A stretch of 9,560 nt of DNA from Candidatus Thiosymbion ectosymbiont of Robbea hypermnestra (GTDB taxonomy: Bacteria > Pseudomonadota > Gammaproteobacteria > Chromatiales > Chromatiaceae): contig JAIZWN010000151.1 in the NCBI GenBank assembly GCA_020443945.1, positions 1-9,560 on the forward strand, written 5' to 3'. Position numbers and translations under genes: made by a program. Under the pieces are notes generated by a model. That model was not told where the DNA came from. It did not search any database and worked only from the letters and a program-made list of their open reading frames with translations. Positions 1-5,499 of this stretch are shown here, one piece after another. Within the stretch, counting starts at the first letter, position 1, and every line of letters begins with the position of its first letter.

Positions 1-28
1 CGGGCGCCTTACCCATGACCCACGATCC

Positions 29-51
29 CTTTGTGGCTTGGTGTCTTTGTG
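29..51. repeat. three-unit 8-bp phased repeat (CTTTGTG type)
   Basis: Three heptamers start exactly 8 bp apart: CTTTGTG at 29, CTTGGTG at 37 and CTTTGTG at 45. They lie in the non-coding stretch before nuoH. The unit resembles the other phased intergenic repeats in this window (CGCAAAT, CGCAAAG and CGCAGAT types). Function unknown. No gene is visible in 1-279. Confidence 0.55.
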
Positions 52-117
52 TGAGAATTGAGAACGCCCCCTAGTACGACGGTACCGAAATACCGATAAC
101 ATGGGAATCGATCTTTT

Positions 118-215
118 GCCGCAAATGAACGCGAATCAACGCAAATCGGTCGCAGTCAGCTTACCATTCGTGACCGTTCTTGATCTATTTGCGTCCATTT
201 GCGTTGATTTGCGGC
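118..215. repeat. inverted pair of 10-bp-phased CGCAAAT repeats upstream of nuoH
   Basis: A left arm (118-151) and a right arm (182-215) are inverted copies matching at 28 of 34 positions, separated by 30 bp. Each arm is itself a tandem of a unit of the form ATTTGCGNNN (right arm) or its complement (left arm), repeated with a 10-bp period, about one helical turn. The transcript could fold into a long imperfect hairpin ending 64 bp before the nuoH start. Whether this is a mobile repeat, a regulatory structure or a protein-binding array cannot be decided from sequence. Confidence 0.7.
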
Positions 216-279
216 TAAATCTTCCCTGATGATCCTGCGAGCAAGGAATCCTTAAGGCGATTTTAGTGGATAGGCAACG

Positions 280-1314
280 ATGTTAGAACTCTGGAACTCA
301 CTGCCGGTGGTCCTGCAAATCCTGATCAAAATCGTCGTTCTGATCGGGCCACTCATGGGCCTGGTGGCCTACTACACCCTGGCCGAGCGCAAGGTCATCG
401 GCTACATGCAGATCCGTATCGGCCCCAACCGGGTCGGGCCGCGGGGCCTCCTGCAGCCCATCGCCGATGCGGTCAAGCTCATGTTCAAGGAGATCGTACT
501 CCCCACCAAGGCCAACAAAATCCTCTTCCTCATCGCCCCCATGCTCACCCTCGGCCCGGCCCTGGCCGCCTGGGCCGTATTCCCCTTCGACGCCGGGCTG
601 GTGCTGGCGGACATCGACGCCGGGCTCCTCTACATCATCGCCCTCACCTCCCTGGGCGTCTATGGCGTCATCATCGCCGGCTGGGCCTCCAACTCCAAAT
701 ACGGCTTCCTCGGGGCCATGCGCTCGGCGGCCCAGATCGTCGCCTACGAAATCGCCATGGGCTTCGCCCTGGTCGGGGTCCTGGTAGCGGCCGGCAGCCT
801 CAACCTCGGCGACATCGTGCGCGCCCAGGAAGGCAACCTGCTCACCTGGTTCTGGCTACCCCTGCTGCCCCTGTTCGGCATCTACTTTATCTCCGGCGTG
901 GCGGAAACCAACCGCGCCCCCTTCGACGTCGCCGAGGGCGAATCCGAAATCGTGGCCGGCTTCCACGTCGAATACTCCGGCATGGCCTTCGCCCTCTTCT
1001 TCCTCGGCGAATACGCCAACATGATCCTCATCTCGGCCCTGTCGGCCTTACTGTTCCTCGGCGGTTGGCTCTCCCCTCTGCCGGCAGCTTGGGTGGACGG
1101 CATCTTCCTGCTCGACCACGGCATTCACTGGCTCCTGCTCAAGACCTTCTTCTTCATGTTCCTGTTCCTCTGGTTCCGGGCCACCTTCCCCCGCTATCGC
1201 TACGACCAGATCATGCGCCTGGGCTGGAAGGTCTTCATCCCCATCACCATCGTCTGGATCCTGGTAATCGGACTCGCCGTCATCTACCAGCTTCCCCCCT
1301 GGTGGTCGGTATGA
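280..1314 (+). CDS. nuoH: NADH:quinone oxidoreductase subunit H (NuoH)
   Basis: This is a membrane subunit of respiratory complex I. It joins the hydrophilic arm to the proton-pumping arm and forms part of the quinone chamber. The 344-aa product is slightly longer than the roughly 325 aa of E. coli NuoH and is made of multiple hydrophobic segments (about eight). Family hallmarks are visible: AYYTLAERKVIGYMQ followed by RIGPNRVGPRG near residues 30-55, SKYGFLGAMRSAAQ with AYEIAMG in the middle, and ETNRAPFDVAEGESE with GFHVEYSG in the acidic loop near residues 210-235. The ATG at 280 gives the expected N-terminus; upstream there is only a modest purine-rich ribosome site (GTGGATAGG). The next nuo gene, nuoI, is 3.7 kb away instead of adjacent. 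The frame is intact and GC-rich. Confidence 0.98.
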   Translation: MLELWNSLPVVLQILIKIVVLIGPLMGLVAYYTLAERKVIGYMQIRIGPNRVGPRGLLQPIADAVKLMFKEIVLPTKANKILFLIAPMLTLGPALAAWAVFPFDAGLVLADIDAGLLYIIALTSLGVYGVIIAGWASNSKYGFLGAMRSAAQIVAYEIAMGFALVGVLVAAGSLNLGDIVRAQEGNLLTWFWLPLLPLFGIYFISGVAETNRAPFDVAEGESEIVAGFHVEYSGMAFALFFLGEYANMILISALSALLFLGGWLSPLPAAWVDGIFLLDHGIHWLLLKTFFFMFLFLWFRATFPRYRYDQIMRLGWKVFIPITIVWILVIGLAVIYQLPPWWSV

Positions 1315-1385
1315 TGTGTTGTCCATTGCTTTTATGGAGCTTTCCTGAATGATGAGTTTGCCGGGTTCGATGACGCGCCAAATCC

Positions 1386-1412
1386 GTCGGGGTGAAGCGG
1401 AACCCTAACGAC
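1386..1412. repeat. degenerate palindromic repeat copy
   Basis: A weak palindrome: GTCG and CGAC ends, a GGGT/ACCC inner stem and a GAAGCGGA loop. It resembles a decayed member of the hairpin family with AGCG/GCGA loops found at 1458, 2672, 6939 and 8185. It lies in the gene-free 1315-1528 stretch between nuoH and the first accessory gene, where I see no coding sequence. Confidence 0.3.
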
Positions 1413-1457
1413 AGATTCTCATTGATCCGAATACATGGGATTCCTGTGTAAATCGAC

Positions 1458-1488
1458 GTTGGGGTTCGCAAGCTCACCCCAACCTACG
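1458..1488 (-). repeat. REP-like hairpin, TAGG-stem-GAGC..GCGA-stem type
   Basis: An 8-bp perfect stem, GTTGGGGT (1458-1465) with ACCCCAAC (1476-1483), closes a 10-nt loop and is followed by CTACG. Read on the - strand it begins CGTAGG, then the stem and a GAGCTTGCGA loop. The same layout with different stem sequences recurs at 2672, 6939 and 8185. The conserved loop and flank with compensating stem changes point to a dispersed palindromic family and not to a terminator, since there is no T-run. Confidence 0.65.
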
Positions 1489-1528
1489 CGGGCTACCCAA
1501 GTTCTTTATCATCGAATTATGAAAGTAA

Positions 1529-1822
1529 ATGAAATATTTAGTCATACTTGAAAAAACGGAAACTGGCTATTCGGTATATTCTCCGGATCTACCTGGGTGC
1601 ATAGCCGTTGGAGAAACCCAAGAGGATGCCGGGAAAAACATGCAGGAGGCGATCGAGTTTCATTTAGAAGGATTACTTGCCGAAGGTTATACTATACCAG
1701 AACCTTCAAGCCTATCGAATTATGTAGAACTTGACGATTTTCCAACGGTAACCCGTGAGCAGGCAATGACTGCGTTGGAGCAAGCTAAAGAGCTTTTGGT
1801 GAACAATGCATGTGCTGCCTGA
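1529..1822 (+). CDS. chimeric HicB-like antitoxin with DUF433-derived C-terminal tail
   Basis: Residues 1-68 form a complete-looking HicB/UPF0150 domain: MKYLVILEKTETGYSVYSPD, then LPGC, the helix EAIEFHLEGL, and the usual IPEPSS end. HicB proteins normally counter a HicA mRNase, but no hicA is visible on either side. Residues 69-97, starting at DDFPTVTREQAM, are not HicB. They are nearly identical to residues 46-74 of the DUF433 protein at 2723-2947, and the in-frame join falls exactly at nucleotide 1733, where the 95%-identical DNA repeat begins. The HicB domain thus seems to have been fused to a DUF433 antitoxin tail by recombination. As in the intact pair downstream, the stop overlaps the following toxin start by 17 nt. 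No strong Shine-Dalgarno is seen. Activity of the chimera is unknown. Confidence 0.8.
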   Translation: MKYLVILEKTETGYSVYSPDLPGCIAVGETQEDAGKNMQEAIEFHLEGLLAEGYTIPEPSSLSNYVELDDFPTVTREQAMTALEQAKELLVNNACAA

Positions 1823-2006
1823 CGAATACGTCCCGCGGAAGTTAAGGCGTGAAATCACGGCAGAATCTATCAAAACAGTACAAGAGATGGGCTGGTATCA
1901 AGAACGGTGAACTGTTACGCCGCACTGTAACTCACTTCGATGTTTTGTTGACCACAGATCAAAACATAGAATACCAGCAAAACATGAAATCTCTTGATAT
2001 TGCTGT
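1733..2006. repeat. direct repeat copy 1 (DUF433 tail plus DUF5615 start)
   Basis: These 274 bp match 2858-3136 (279 bp) with about 13 substitutions and one 5-bp gap, near 95% identity. The repeat covers the last 29 codons of the DUF433 antitoxin and roughly the first 68 codons of the DUF5615 toxin. It cuts into coding sequence at both ends, so this copy looks like a partial duplication or conversion product. Confidence 0.95.
1806..2006 (+). pseudogene. truncated, frameshifted DUF5615 (PIN-like) toxin copy
   Basis: The ATG at 1806 overlaps the preceding antitoxin tail exactly as in the intact pair at 2931, and the reading begins MHVLPDEYVPRKLRRE. Compared with the intact copy, five bases (TTGGG) are missing after the EMG codons. 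The frame shifts and stops at 1908-1910 after 34 codons. The original frame resumes beyond the deletion as IKNGELLRR and then LLTTDQNIEYQQN, and homology ends at 2006, losing the C-terminal third. Two N-terminal changes (L5P and C8Y) also alter the otherwise LLDEC-type acidic motif of the fold. The copy is very probably dead. The 2007-2137 stretch behind it holds nothing I recognise. Confidence 0.88.
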
Positions 2007-2137
2007 TGTGGTAGACGAGGAGGGTGAGAACTACCTCTATCCATCCGACTGTTTTTCAACCTGTCTATCTGGAAGAGTCTGTCGCAAAATCATACATAAT
2101 GCAAAATTCGACAGACAGAAATACGGCCTAATAAATA

Positions 2138-2350
2138 ATGACTGCGCAAGCACAAATTCAGTATATATCGGATGAAGAAGGGCAACCTGTAAGCGTCATC
2201 GTGCCTATTCATCTCTGGCGTGAAATTACCTCAGAAAGAGAAACGGCGTATTTGCTGAAAAGTGAGACAATGAAAAAGCGGCTCTTGGAAGCAAAGAACC
2301 GGACCGGAGGCATTTCTCTTGACAACGCCCGCACGCAACTTGGAATTTGA
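2138..2350 (+). CDS. YefM/Phd-like antitoxin of a YoeB-type pair
   Basis: A 70-aa protein, small and charged, with the elements VSVIVPIHLWREI and ETAYLLKSETMKKRLLEA. The latter matches the YefM-type pattern of a YLL-S-x-RLLE helix followed by a toxin-wrapping tail. Antitoxins of this kind bind the toxin and repress their own promoter through the N-terminal half. The gene precedes and overlaps (32 nt) a YoeB-type toxin, the canonical antitoxin-first order. The ATG at 2138 has an AT-rich leader without a clear Shine-Dalgarno. The protein is shorter than typical YefM (about 80-90 aa), so it may be a compact variant. Family placement rests mainly on context and the C-terminal helix. Confidence 0.75.
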   Translation: MTAQAQIQYISDEEGQPVSVIVPIHLWREITSERETAYLLKSETMKKRLLEAKNRTGGISLDNARTQLGI

Positions 2351-2588
2351 CCCGGCAGGTTTTGAAGATTTAGCATGGTGGGTACAAAATGACAGAAAGA
2401 AGGCGTTGCGTCTCATCCGGCTTATTCAGGAAACTCAGGAAAATCCATTTGGAGGTATTGGTAAACCTGAGCCACTCAAACATGAATTAACGGGTTGTTG
2501 GTCAAAGCGTATCGACCAAGAACATCGGCTTGTTTACCGAGTTCAAAAAGGCAAAATTAGAGTTTTGGCGTGCCGTTACCACTATTGA
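2319..2588 (+). CDS. yoeB: Txe/YoeB-family mRNA endonuclease toxin
   Basis: YoeB toxins are RelE-fold ribosome-dependent mRNases that cleave mRNA in the A site. This 89-aa product has the full family signature: GKPEPLKHELTG, WSKRIDQEHRLVYRV and the terminal CRYHY. The residues corresponding to the catalytic glutamate, arginine and histidine are present as E51, R70 and H88, so the toxin should be active. The start is a TTG at 2319, preceded by a strong GGAGG at 2306-2310 with 8-nt spacing. It lies inside the antitoxin gene, giving translational coupling with a 32-nt overlap. Length matches the family (E. coli YoeB is 84 aa). The pair is AT-richer than nuoH, in keeping with acquired cargo. Confidence 0.93.
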   Translation: MTTPARNLEFDPAGFEDLAWWVQNDRKKALRLIRLIQETQENPFGGIGKPEPLKHELTGCWSKRIDQEHRLVYRVQKGKIRVLACRYHY

Positions 2589-2599
2589 AACGAAAGGAT

Positions 2600-2628
2600 T
2601 TGGAAAACAGGCGCGAAAAAAGCATAAT
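2600..2628 (+). promoter_or_regulatory. candidate sigma70 promoter for the DUF433/DUF5615 pair
   Basis: TTGGAA (2600-2605) and CATAAT (2623-2628) are separated by 17 bp and match the sigma70 boxes at 4/6 and 5/6. They lie just after the yoeB stop and upstream of the DUF433 start at 2723. Tandem 9-bp repeats follow immediately at 2641. Prediction by eye only. Confidence 0.35.
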
Positions 2629-2640
2629 AAACGTAATACA

Positions 2641-2664
2641 TACGATCATTACGATCATATCGTA
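2641..2664. promoter_or_regulatory. tandem TACGATCAT repeats, possible operator
   Basis: TACGATCAT occurs twice in immediate tandem (2641-2649, 2650-2658). The block is closed by ATCGTA (2659-2664), which is the inverse of the first six bases. It sits just downstream of the candidate promoter at 2600-2628, where an autorepressing antitoxin could bind. The operator role is inference. Confidence 0.35.
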
Positions 2665-2671
2665 AAGGACC

Positions 2672-2701
2672 GTAGGGCGGGAAAGCGTAGCGCATCCCGC
2701 C
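2672..2701 (+). repeat. REP-like hairpin, TAGG-stem-AGCGTAGCG-stem type
   Basis: GTAGG leads into the stem GGCGGGA (2676-2682) paired with TCCCGCC (2695-2701), and the loop contains AGCGTAGCGC. The loop is almost the same as in the 6939 copy (GAGCGTAGCGA) while the stem differs completely. It lies in the leader of the DUF433 gene, between the candidate promoter and the start codon. Confidence 0.65.
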
Positions 2702-2722
2702 GCGTCGGTTTGAGAATTAAAC

Positions 2723-2947
2723 ATGAAAAGCATAGTAAAGGTAATACAGAGCGATCCGGATATTCTTGGGGGAACACCGGTTTTTGTCGGCACCCGGGTG
2801 CCGGCTCAATCGTTATTCGATTATTTGGAAGGTCAACATCCTATAGACGATTTTCTCGACGATTTTCCAACGGTAACCCGTGAGCAGGCAATGACTGCGT
2901 TGGAGCAAGCTAAAGAGCTTCTGGTGATCAATGCACGTGCTGCTTGA
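2723..2947 (+). CDS. DUF433 family protein, probable antitoxin
   Basis: A 74-aa protein with the standard DUF433 layout: an N-terminal IxSDPDILGGTPVFVGTRVP motif, then a helix (LFDYLEGQHPIDDFL) and the end DDFPTVTREQAMTALEQA. DUF433 proteins are small winged-helix-like partners often encoded just before a DUF5615 PIN-like protein, and the two are treated as a VapBC-like toxin-antitoxin module. Here the stop overlaps the DUF5615 start by 17 nt. The last 29 codons (2858 onward) belong to the direct repeat that was also joined to the HicB-like gene at 1733. The ATG at 2723 starts directly on the family motif. A promoter, tandem repeats and a hairpin lie just upstream. The antitoxin role is by family context. 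Confidence 0.88.
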   Translation: MKSIVKVIQSDPDILGGTPVFVGTRVPAQSLFDYLEGQHPIDDFLDDFPTVTREQAMTALEQAKELLVINARAA

Positions 2948-3136
2948 CGAATGCGTCCCGCGAAAGTTAAGGCGTGAAATCACGGCAGAATCTATCAAAA
3001 CGGTACAAGAGATGGGTTGGGCTGGTATCAAGAACGGTGAACTGTTACGCCGCGCTTTTACTTACTTTGATGTTTTGTTGACCACAGATCAAAACATAGA
3101 ATATCAGCAAAACATGAAATCTCTTGATATTGCTGT
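2858..3136. repeat. direct repeat copy 2 (intact parent)
   Basis: The 279-bp counterpart of 1733-2006. Here both partial genes are continuous with their complete remainders (the DUF433 N-terminus upstream and the DUF5615 C-terminus downstream), so this looks like the ancestral arrangement. Confidence 0.95.
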
Positions 3137-3251
3137 CATTGTAATAATTGTACCACAAAACGATATTAATTTTTTGAGGCCGCTAATGCCACAAGTTCAA
3201 CGTACATTGGAAACTATTAAACCAGCAGAAGTGAAGCGTATCTATGCCTAA
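2931..3251 (+). CDS. DUF5615 PIN-like protein, probable toxin
   Basis: A 106-aa protein opening MHVLLDECVPRKL, with a central VLLTTDQNIEYQQN segment. The LLDE and TTDQN acidic motifs are those of the DUF5615 (PIN-like, Mut7-C-like) fold, where they correspond to metal-binding carboxylates of an RNase. It follows and overlaps the DUF433 gene by 17 nt, the usual arrangement of this pair. The frame is open through to a natural C-terminus (PAEVKRIYA), in contrast to the broken copy at 1806. Conservation of the acidic residues suggests it may be functional. Enzyme activity is inferred from the family. The next open frame begins 7 nt downstream. Confidence 0.85.
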   Translation: MHVLLDECVPRKLRREITAESIKTVQEMGWAGIKNGELLRRAFTYFDVLLTTDQNIEYQQNMKSLDIAVIVIIVPQNDINFLRPLMPQVQRTLETIKPAEVKRIYA

Positions 3252-3257
3252 TAAAAA

Positions 3258-3416
3258 ATGAGCCAGGTGAATACATCCATTACTCATATCACTAAAGTCG
3301 ATGGTAACGTTTTTGAAGACCTTGGTTTTGATAGAATCGAGGCAGAAAAACTAAAAATAAAAGCTCAGCTTATGTGCCAAATTAGTGGGTGGATTAAAGA
3401 AAAAGAACTGAGGAGA
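3258..3416 (+). pseudogene. truncated XRE-family (COG5606-type) antitoxin N-terminus joined to the FmdE gene
   Basis: From ATG 3258 the frame reads through 53 codons into the FmdE gene without a stop. The part VDGNVFEDLGF, then EAEKLKIKAQL and IKEKEL, matches the conserved start of HigA-like XRE antitoxins with the pattern GNVFxDLGF...AEELxxKAxL...IxxxGLTQ. The match stops right where the helix-turn-helix (TQAEAA...) should begin, so no DNA-binding domain remains. Two arginine codons follow, then the ATG and signal peptide of the FmdE-domain protein. Either a deletion fused the two genes or an insert landed here. If translated from 3258, the export signal would be buried 53 residues inside the protein. 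A remnant is the more likely reading. Confidence 0.7.
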
Positions 3417-4304
3417 ATGAAATTGAAAGCGGTTTCCTTGCTGACAATGATCTTGATGCTGGTTTGTTCCTCGTCCTGGGGTCAGGAGCCGACTTATCAG
3501 CAGGGTGTCAATATTTTTATAGAAACGGGTGTGACCCAACCGGATCGGGTACCGACCTGGTATGCCCCCATGGTTGCCATGCCCTATGCCCCCGTATTTG
3601 AGATTCTTGCAACCAAGGGGACCTCGGGGCGGTATTATCAGCATACTTATGCGGTGACGATAAAAGACATGATCAAATGGCATGGTCATGATTGTGAGGG
3701 AATAACACATGTGGCCAGCAGCTGTAAAATGGCTTTTGATATCCTGTTTCCCGACGGCATCATAGACAGAAGTGTGCTCAAAGGGATTTCGGGAACAGGT
3801 CCCTGCTGGTCGGACGGAGTCGCTTTTTTGACCGGGGCACGTCTGCAATATGGCAATCTCGGATTCTTTAAGAACAGAGATTATAATCATGCGGTTATTC
3901 TGTATCGTGAGGATACCGGCGTTGCCGTTCTGGCAACCTGGAAGAAAGGAATCAACAATATTCCTGGCGAACCGGTTGTTCTTCCGGGTGAGATCACATG
4001 GCAGCCTGAGGTCGATATGCGAAAAGTCATGGATCTGAAAAGGGTCATCAAAAATCCAACAGGGCAGCCCGATCCCTATAATGTGGATCTTCTGCGTTAT
4101 TATCAGTGGCGGCATGTCAACGATATCCTGAGTCGCCCGCTGAGTGAGAGTTATCAGGCCGAAATCATAGAGAACTTCAGGTGGGAGGATTGGGTCGATA
4201 CGACAAAAATCGTACCAAATCCTCATAAGCGGACGGATGACCGTAGAAAAAATTATCCTTACCGCGAAAGACCCGTTTCAGGGCCTGTTTCGGCAGGGAA
4301 ATAA
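3417..4304 (+). CDS. exported FmdE-domain protein
   Basis: A 295-aa protein counted from ATG 3417. Residues 1-22 form a typical Sec signal peptide (KLK, then a hydrophobic core, then SSSWG before QEP), so a periplasmic location is likely. Around residues 77-151 lies the FmdE-like domain: IKWHGHDCEGI carries the diagnostic H89-x-H91-x-C93-x-G metal-binding motif, followed by C103 and a GTGPCWSDG segment. FmdE domains are named after a protein of the formylmethanofuran dehydrogenase operon, but bacterial exported members have no established reaction and probably bind a metal. The start was chosen because it opens the signal peptide; the purine-rich AGGAG lies unusually close to the ATG. An in-frame XRE fragment precedes it. 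The link to complex I is unclear. Confidence 0.8.
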   Translation: MKLKAVSLLTMILMLVCSSSWGQEPTYQQGVNIFIETGVTQPDRVPTWYAPMVAMPYAPVFEILATKGTSGRYYQHTYAVTIKDMIKWHGHDCEGITHVASSCKMAFDILFPDGIIDRSVLKGISGTGPCWSDGVAFLTGARLQYGNLGFFKNRDYNHAVILYREDTGVAVLATWKKGINNIPGEPVVLPGEITWQPEVDMRKVMDLKRVIKNPTGQPDPYNVDLLRYYQWRHVNDILSRPLSESYQAEIIENFRWEDWVDTTKIVPNPHKRTDDRRKNYPYRERPVSGPVSAGK

Positions 4305-4362
4305 GCCGCTTTCCTGGTCGTTGGCGTGATGTTCCATTGTTTGGCAGTACAGGAGTTTCCTC

Positions 4363-4686
4363 ATGACCTTTGTTGTCACTGAGAACTGCATCAAGTGCAA
4401 GTACACCGACTGCGTCGAGGTCTGTCCCGTCGATTGCTTCTGCGAAGGCCCCAATTTTCTGGTCATCGACCCCGACGAGTGCATCGACTGCGCCGTGTGT
4501 GAGCCGGAGTGTCCGGTGGAGGCTATCTTCGCCGAGGAAGAGTTGTCGGAAGATCAGCGGCACTTCGTGGCGTTGAACGCCGAGTTGGCAAAGAAATGGC
4601 CGGTAATCACCGAACAGAAAGACCCGCCGCCTGACGCCGAGGAGTGGAAGGATGTTTCGGACAAGCTCCGGTACCTGGAGCGATGA
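4363..4686 (+). CDS. fdxA: 7Fe ferredoxin of the Azotobacter FdI type ([3Fe-4S][4Fe-4S])
   Basis: A small soluble electron carrier of 107 aa, very close in length and sequence to Azotobacter ferredoxin I. The cysteine pattern is complete: C9, C17 and C50 fit the [3Fe-4S] cluster, and C21, C40, C43 and C46 fit the [4Fe-4S] cluster. C12 and C25 match the additional cysteines of FdI, and C27 is an extra one. The conserved C-terminal extension (LNAELAKKWPVITE, DAEEW, KLRYLER) is present. The ATG at 4363 has AGGAG at 4351-4355 with 7-nt spacing. It sits between the accessory insert and nuoI, on the same strand and with GC-rich codon use like the nuo genes. A ferredoxin gene in this position of a nuo operon is unusual; an electron-transfer partnership with complex I is speculation. 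Confidence 0.95.
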   Translation: MTFVVTENCIKCKYTDCVEVCPVDCFCEGPNFLVIDPDECIDCAVCEPECPVEAIFAEEELSEDQRHFVALNAELAKKWPVITEQKDPPPDAEEWKDVSDKLRYLER

Positions 4687-4698
4687 GGGCTCTGTGGA

Positions 4699-4842
4699 GG
4701 GCGCCTTGAAACATTTAAGGCGCCCGCGCGGGGCAAGGAGGCCCCGCCATTTTTCAAGTACGTATGTACTTGAAAAATGAAGCGAAGCGCAAATTGCCCA
4801 TTCGCTTCACGTCTTGAAAAATTGCAGGGAAAATTTTTCAAG
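4699..4842. repeat. five consecutive perfect hairpins upstream of nuoI
   Basis: Stems in order: GGGCGCCTT 4699-4707 with 4717-4725 (9 bp); GCGGGGC 4728-4734 with 4741-4747 (7 bp, loop AAGGAG); CATTTTTCAAGTAC 4748-4761 with 4766-4779 (14 bp, loop GTAT); GAAGCGAA 4779-4786 with 4801-4808 (8 bp); CTTGAAAAATT 4813-4823 with 4832-4842 (11 bp). All stems are perfect. The TTTTTCAAG and CTTGAAAAA arms of hairpins 3 and 5 are interchangeable, so alternative pairings exist. No T-run follows, so these are not classical intrinsic terminators. The rest of the 300-bp gap (4843-4986) holds a weak CCCG/CGGG stem with a T-run near 4887-4910 and the nuoI ribosome site. Confidence 0.85.
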
Positions 4843-4986
4843 CCCCTGGAGCCCATCGTAGCGGTCGATAAAGAAGTAACGAAGGTCCCGTTTTCATCGT
4901 CGGGCTTTTTCTATCCTGGGATGGCTCCGGTCGGTTCATCCAAGGCTTGATCTCGTCGCATACAGGGGACGAGGGGATTCCGTGAA

Positions 4987-5478
4987 ATGCTGCAAGCCAC
5001 GCGCGATTATCTGAAAAGCCTCCTGCTGGTGGAGCTCTTCAAGGGCCTGGGCGTCACCGGGCGCTATCTATTCGGCCGTAAGTTCACGGTCCAGTACCCG
5101 GAGGAAAAGGCACCCGTTTCCCCCCGTTTCCGTGGCCTGCACGCCCTGCGGCGCTATCCGAACGGCGAGGAACGTTGCATTGCCTGTAAACTGTGCGAGG
5201 CGACCTGTCCGGCCTTGGCTATTACCATTGAGGCCGAGCCCCGGGCGGATGGCTCCCGGCGCACGACCCGCTACGATATCGATCTGTTCAAGTGCATCTT
5301 CTGCGGCTTCTGTGAGGAATCCTGCCCAGTGGATTCCATCGTGGAGACCGGATTTGCCGAGTACCACTTCGAGGAGCGCGGCGAGCACATTATGACCAAG
5401 CAAAAACTCCTGGAAATCGGCGACAGATACGAGGCCGAGATCGCCGCCGCCCGCGCCGCGGACGCAACCTATCGGTAG
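4987..5478 (+). CDS. nuoI: NADH:quinone oxidoreductase subunit I (NuoI)
   Basis: A hydrophilic-arm subunit of complex I carrying the two [4Fe-4S] clusters (N6a/N6b) that pass electrons towards the terminal N2 cluster in NuoB. The 163-aa length is normal for the proteobacterial form. Both eight-iron motifs are intact: C64-I-A-C67-K-L-C70 with C74-P, and C103-I-F-C106-G-F-C109 with C113-P. The N-terminus (LLVELFKGLGVTGRYLF) forms the membrane-contacting amphipathic helix, and the C-terminus has EYHFEERGEHIMTKQKLL. ATG 4987 follows a GACGAGGGG purine tract with a rather long gap. In the canonical operon nuoI directly follows nuoH. Here it is separated by about 3.7 kb, so it must be reached by long read-through or have its own promoter. 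Confidence 0.97.
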   Translation: MLQATRDYLKSLLLVELFKGLGVTGRYLFGRKFTVQYPEEKAPVSPRFRGLHALRRYPNGEERCIACKLCEATCPALAITIEAEPRADGSRRTTRYDIDLFKCIFCGFCEESCPVDSIVETGFAEYHFEERGEHIMTKQKLLEIGDRYEAEIAAARAADATYR

Positions 5479-5499
5479 ATTTGAGCCGCAGGAGATTCG

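Noticed and set aside
1849..2175. 108-codon frame starting inside the DUF5615 copy
   Set aside because: Only its middle matches the toxin because of the 5-bp deletion; the start and end are accidental, so I describe it as part of the pseudogene.
2530..2883. 117-codon + strand frame spanning the YoeB end and the DUF433 start
   Set aside because: It overlaps two real genes in another frame and runs through the hairpin and tandem repeats; the composition is basic and repetitive.
3351..4226. 291-codon open frame on the - strand
   Set aside because: Antisense shadow of the FmdE-domain gene, which has a signal peptide and the HGHxCxG motif on the + strand.
4699..4842. CRISPR array
   Set aside because: The palindromes differ from each other in sequence and length and there are no regular spacers or cas genes.
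4887..4910. Intrinsic terminator (CCCG/CGGG plus T-run) before nuoI
   Set aside because: The stem is only 4 bp with a 10-nt loop, too weak to claim.
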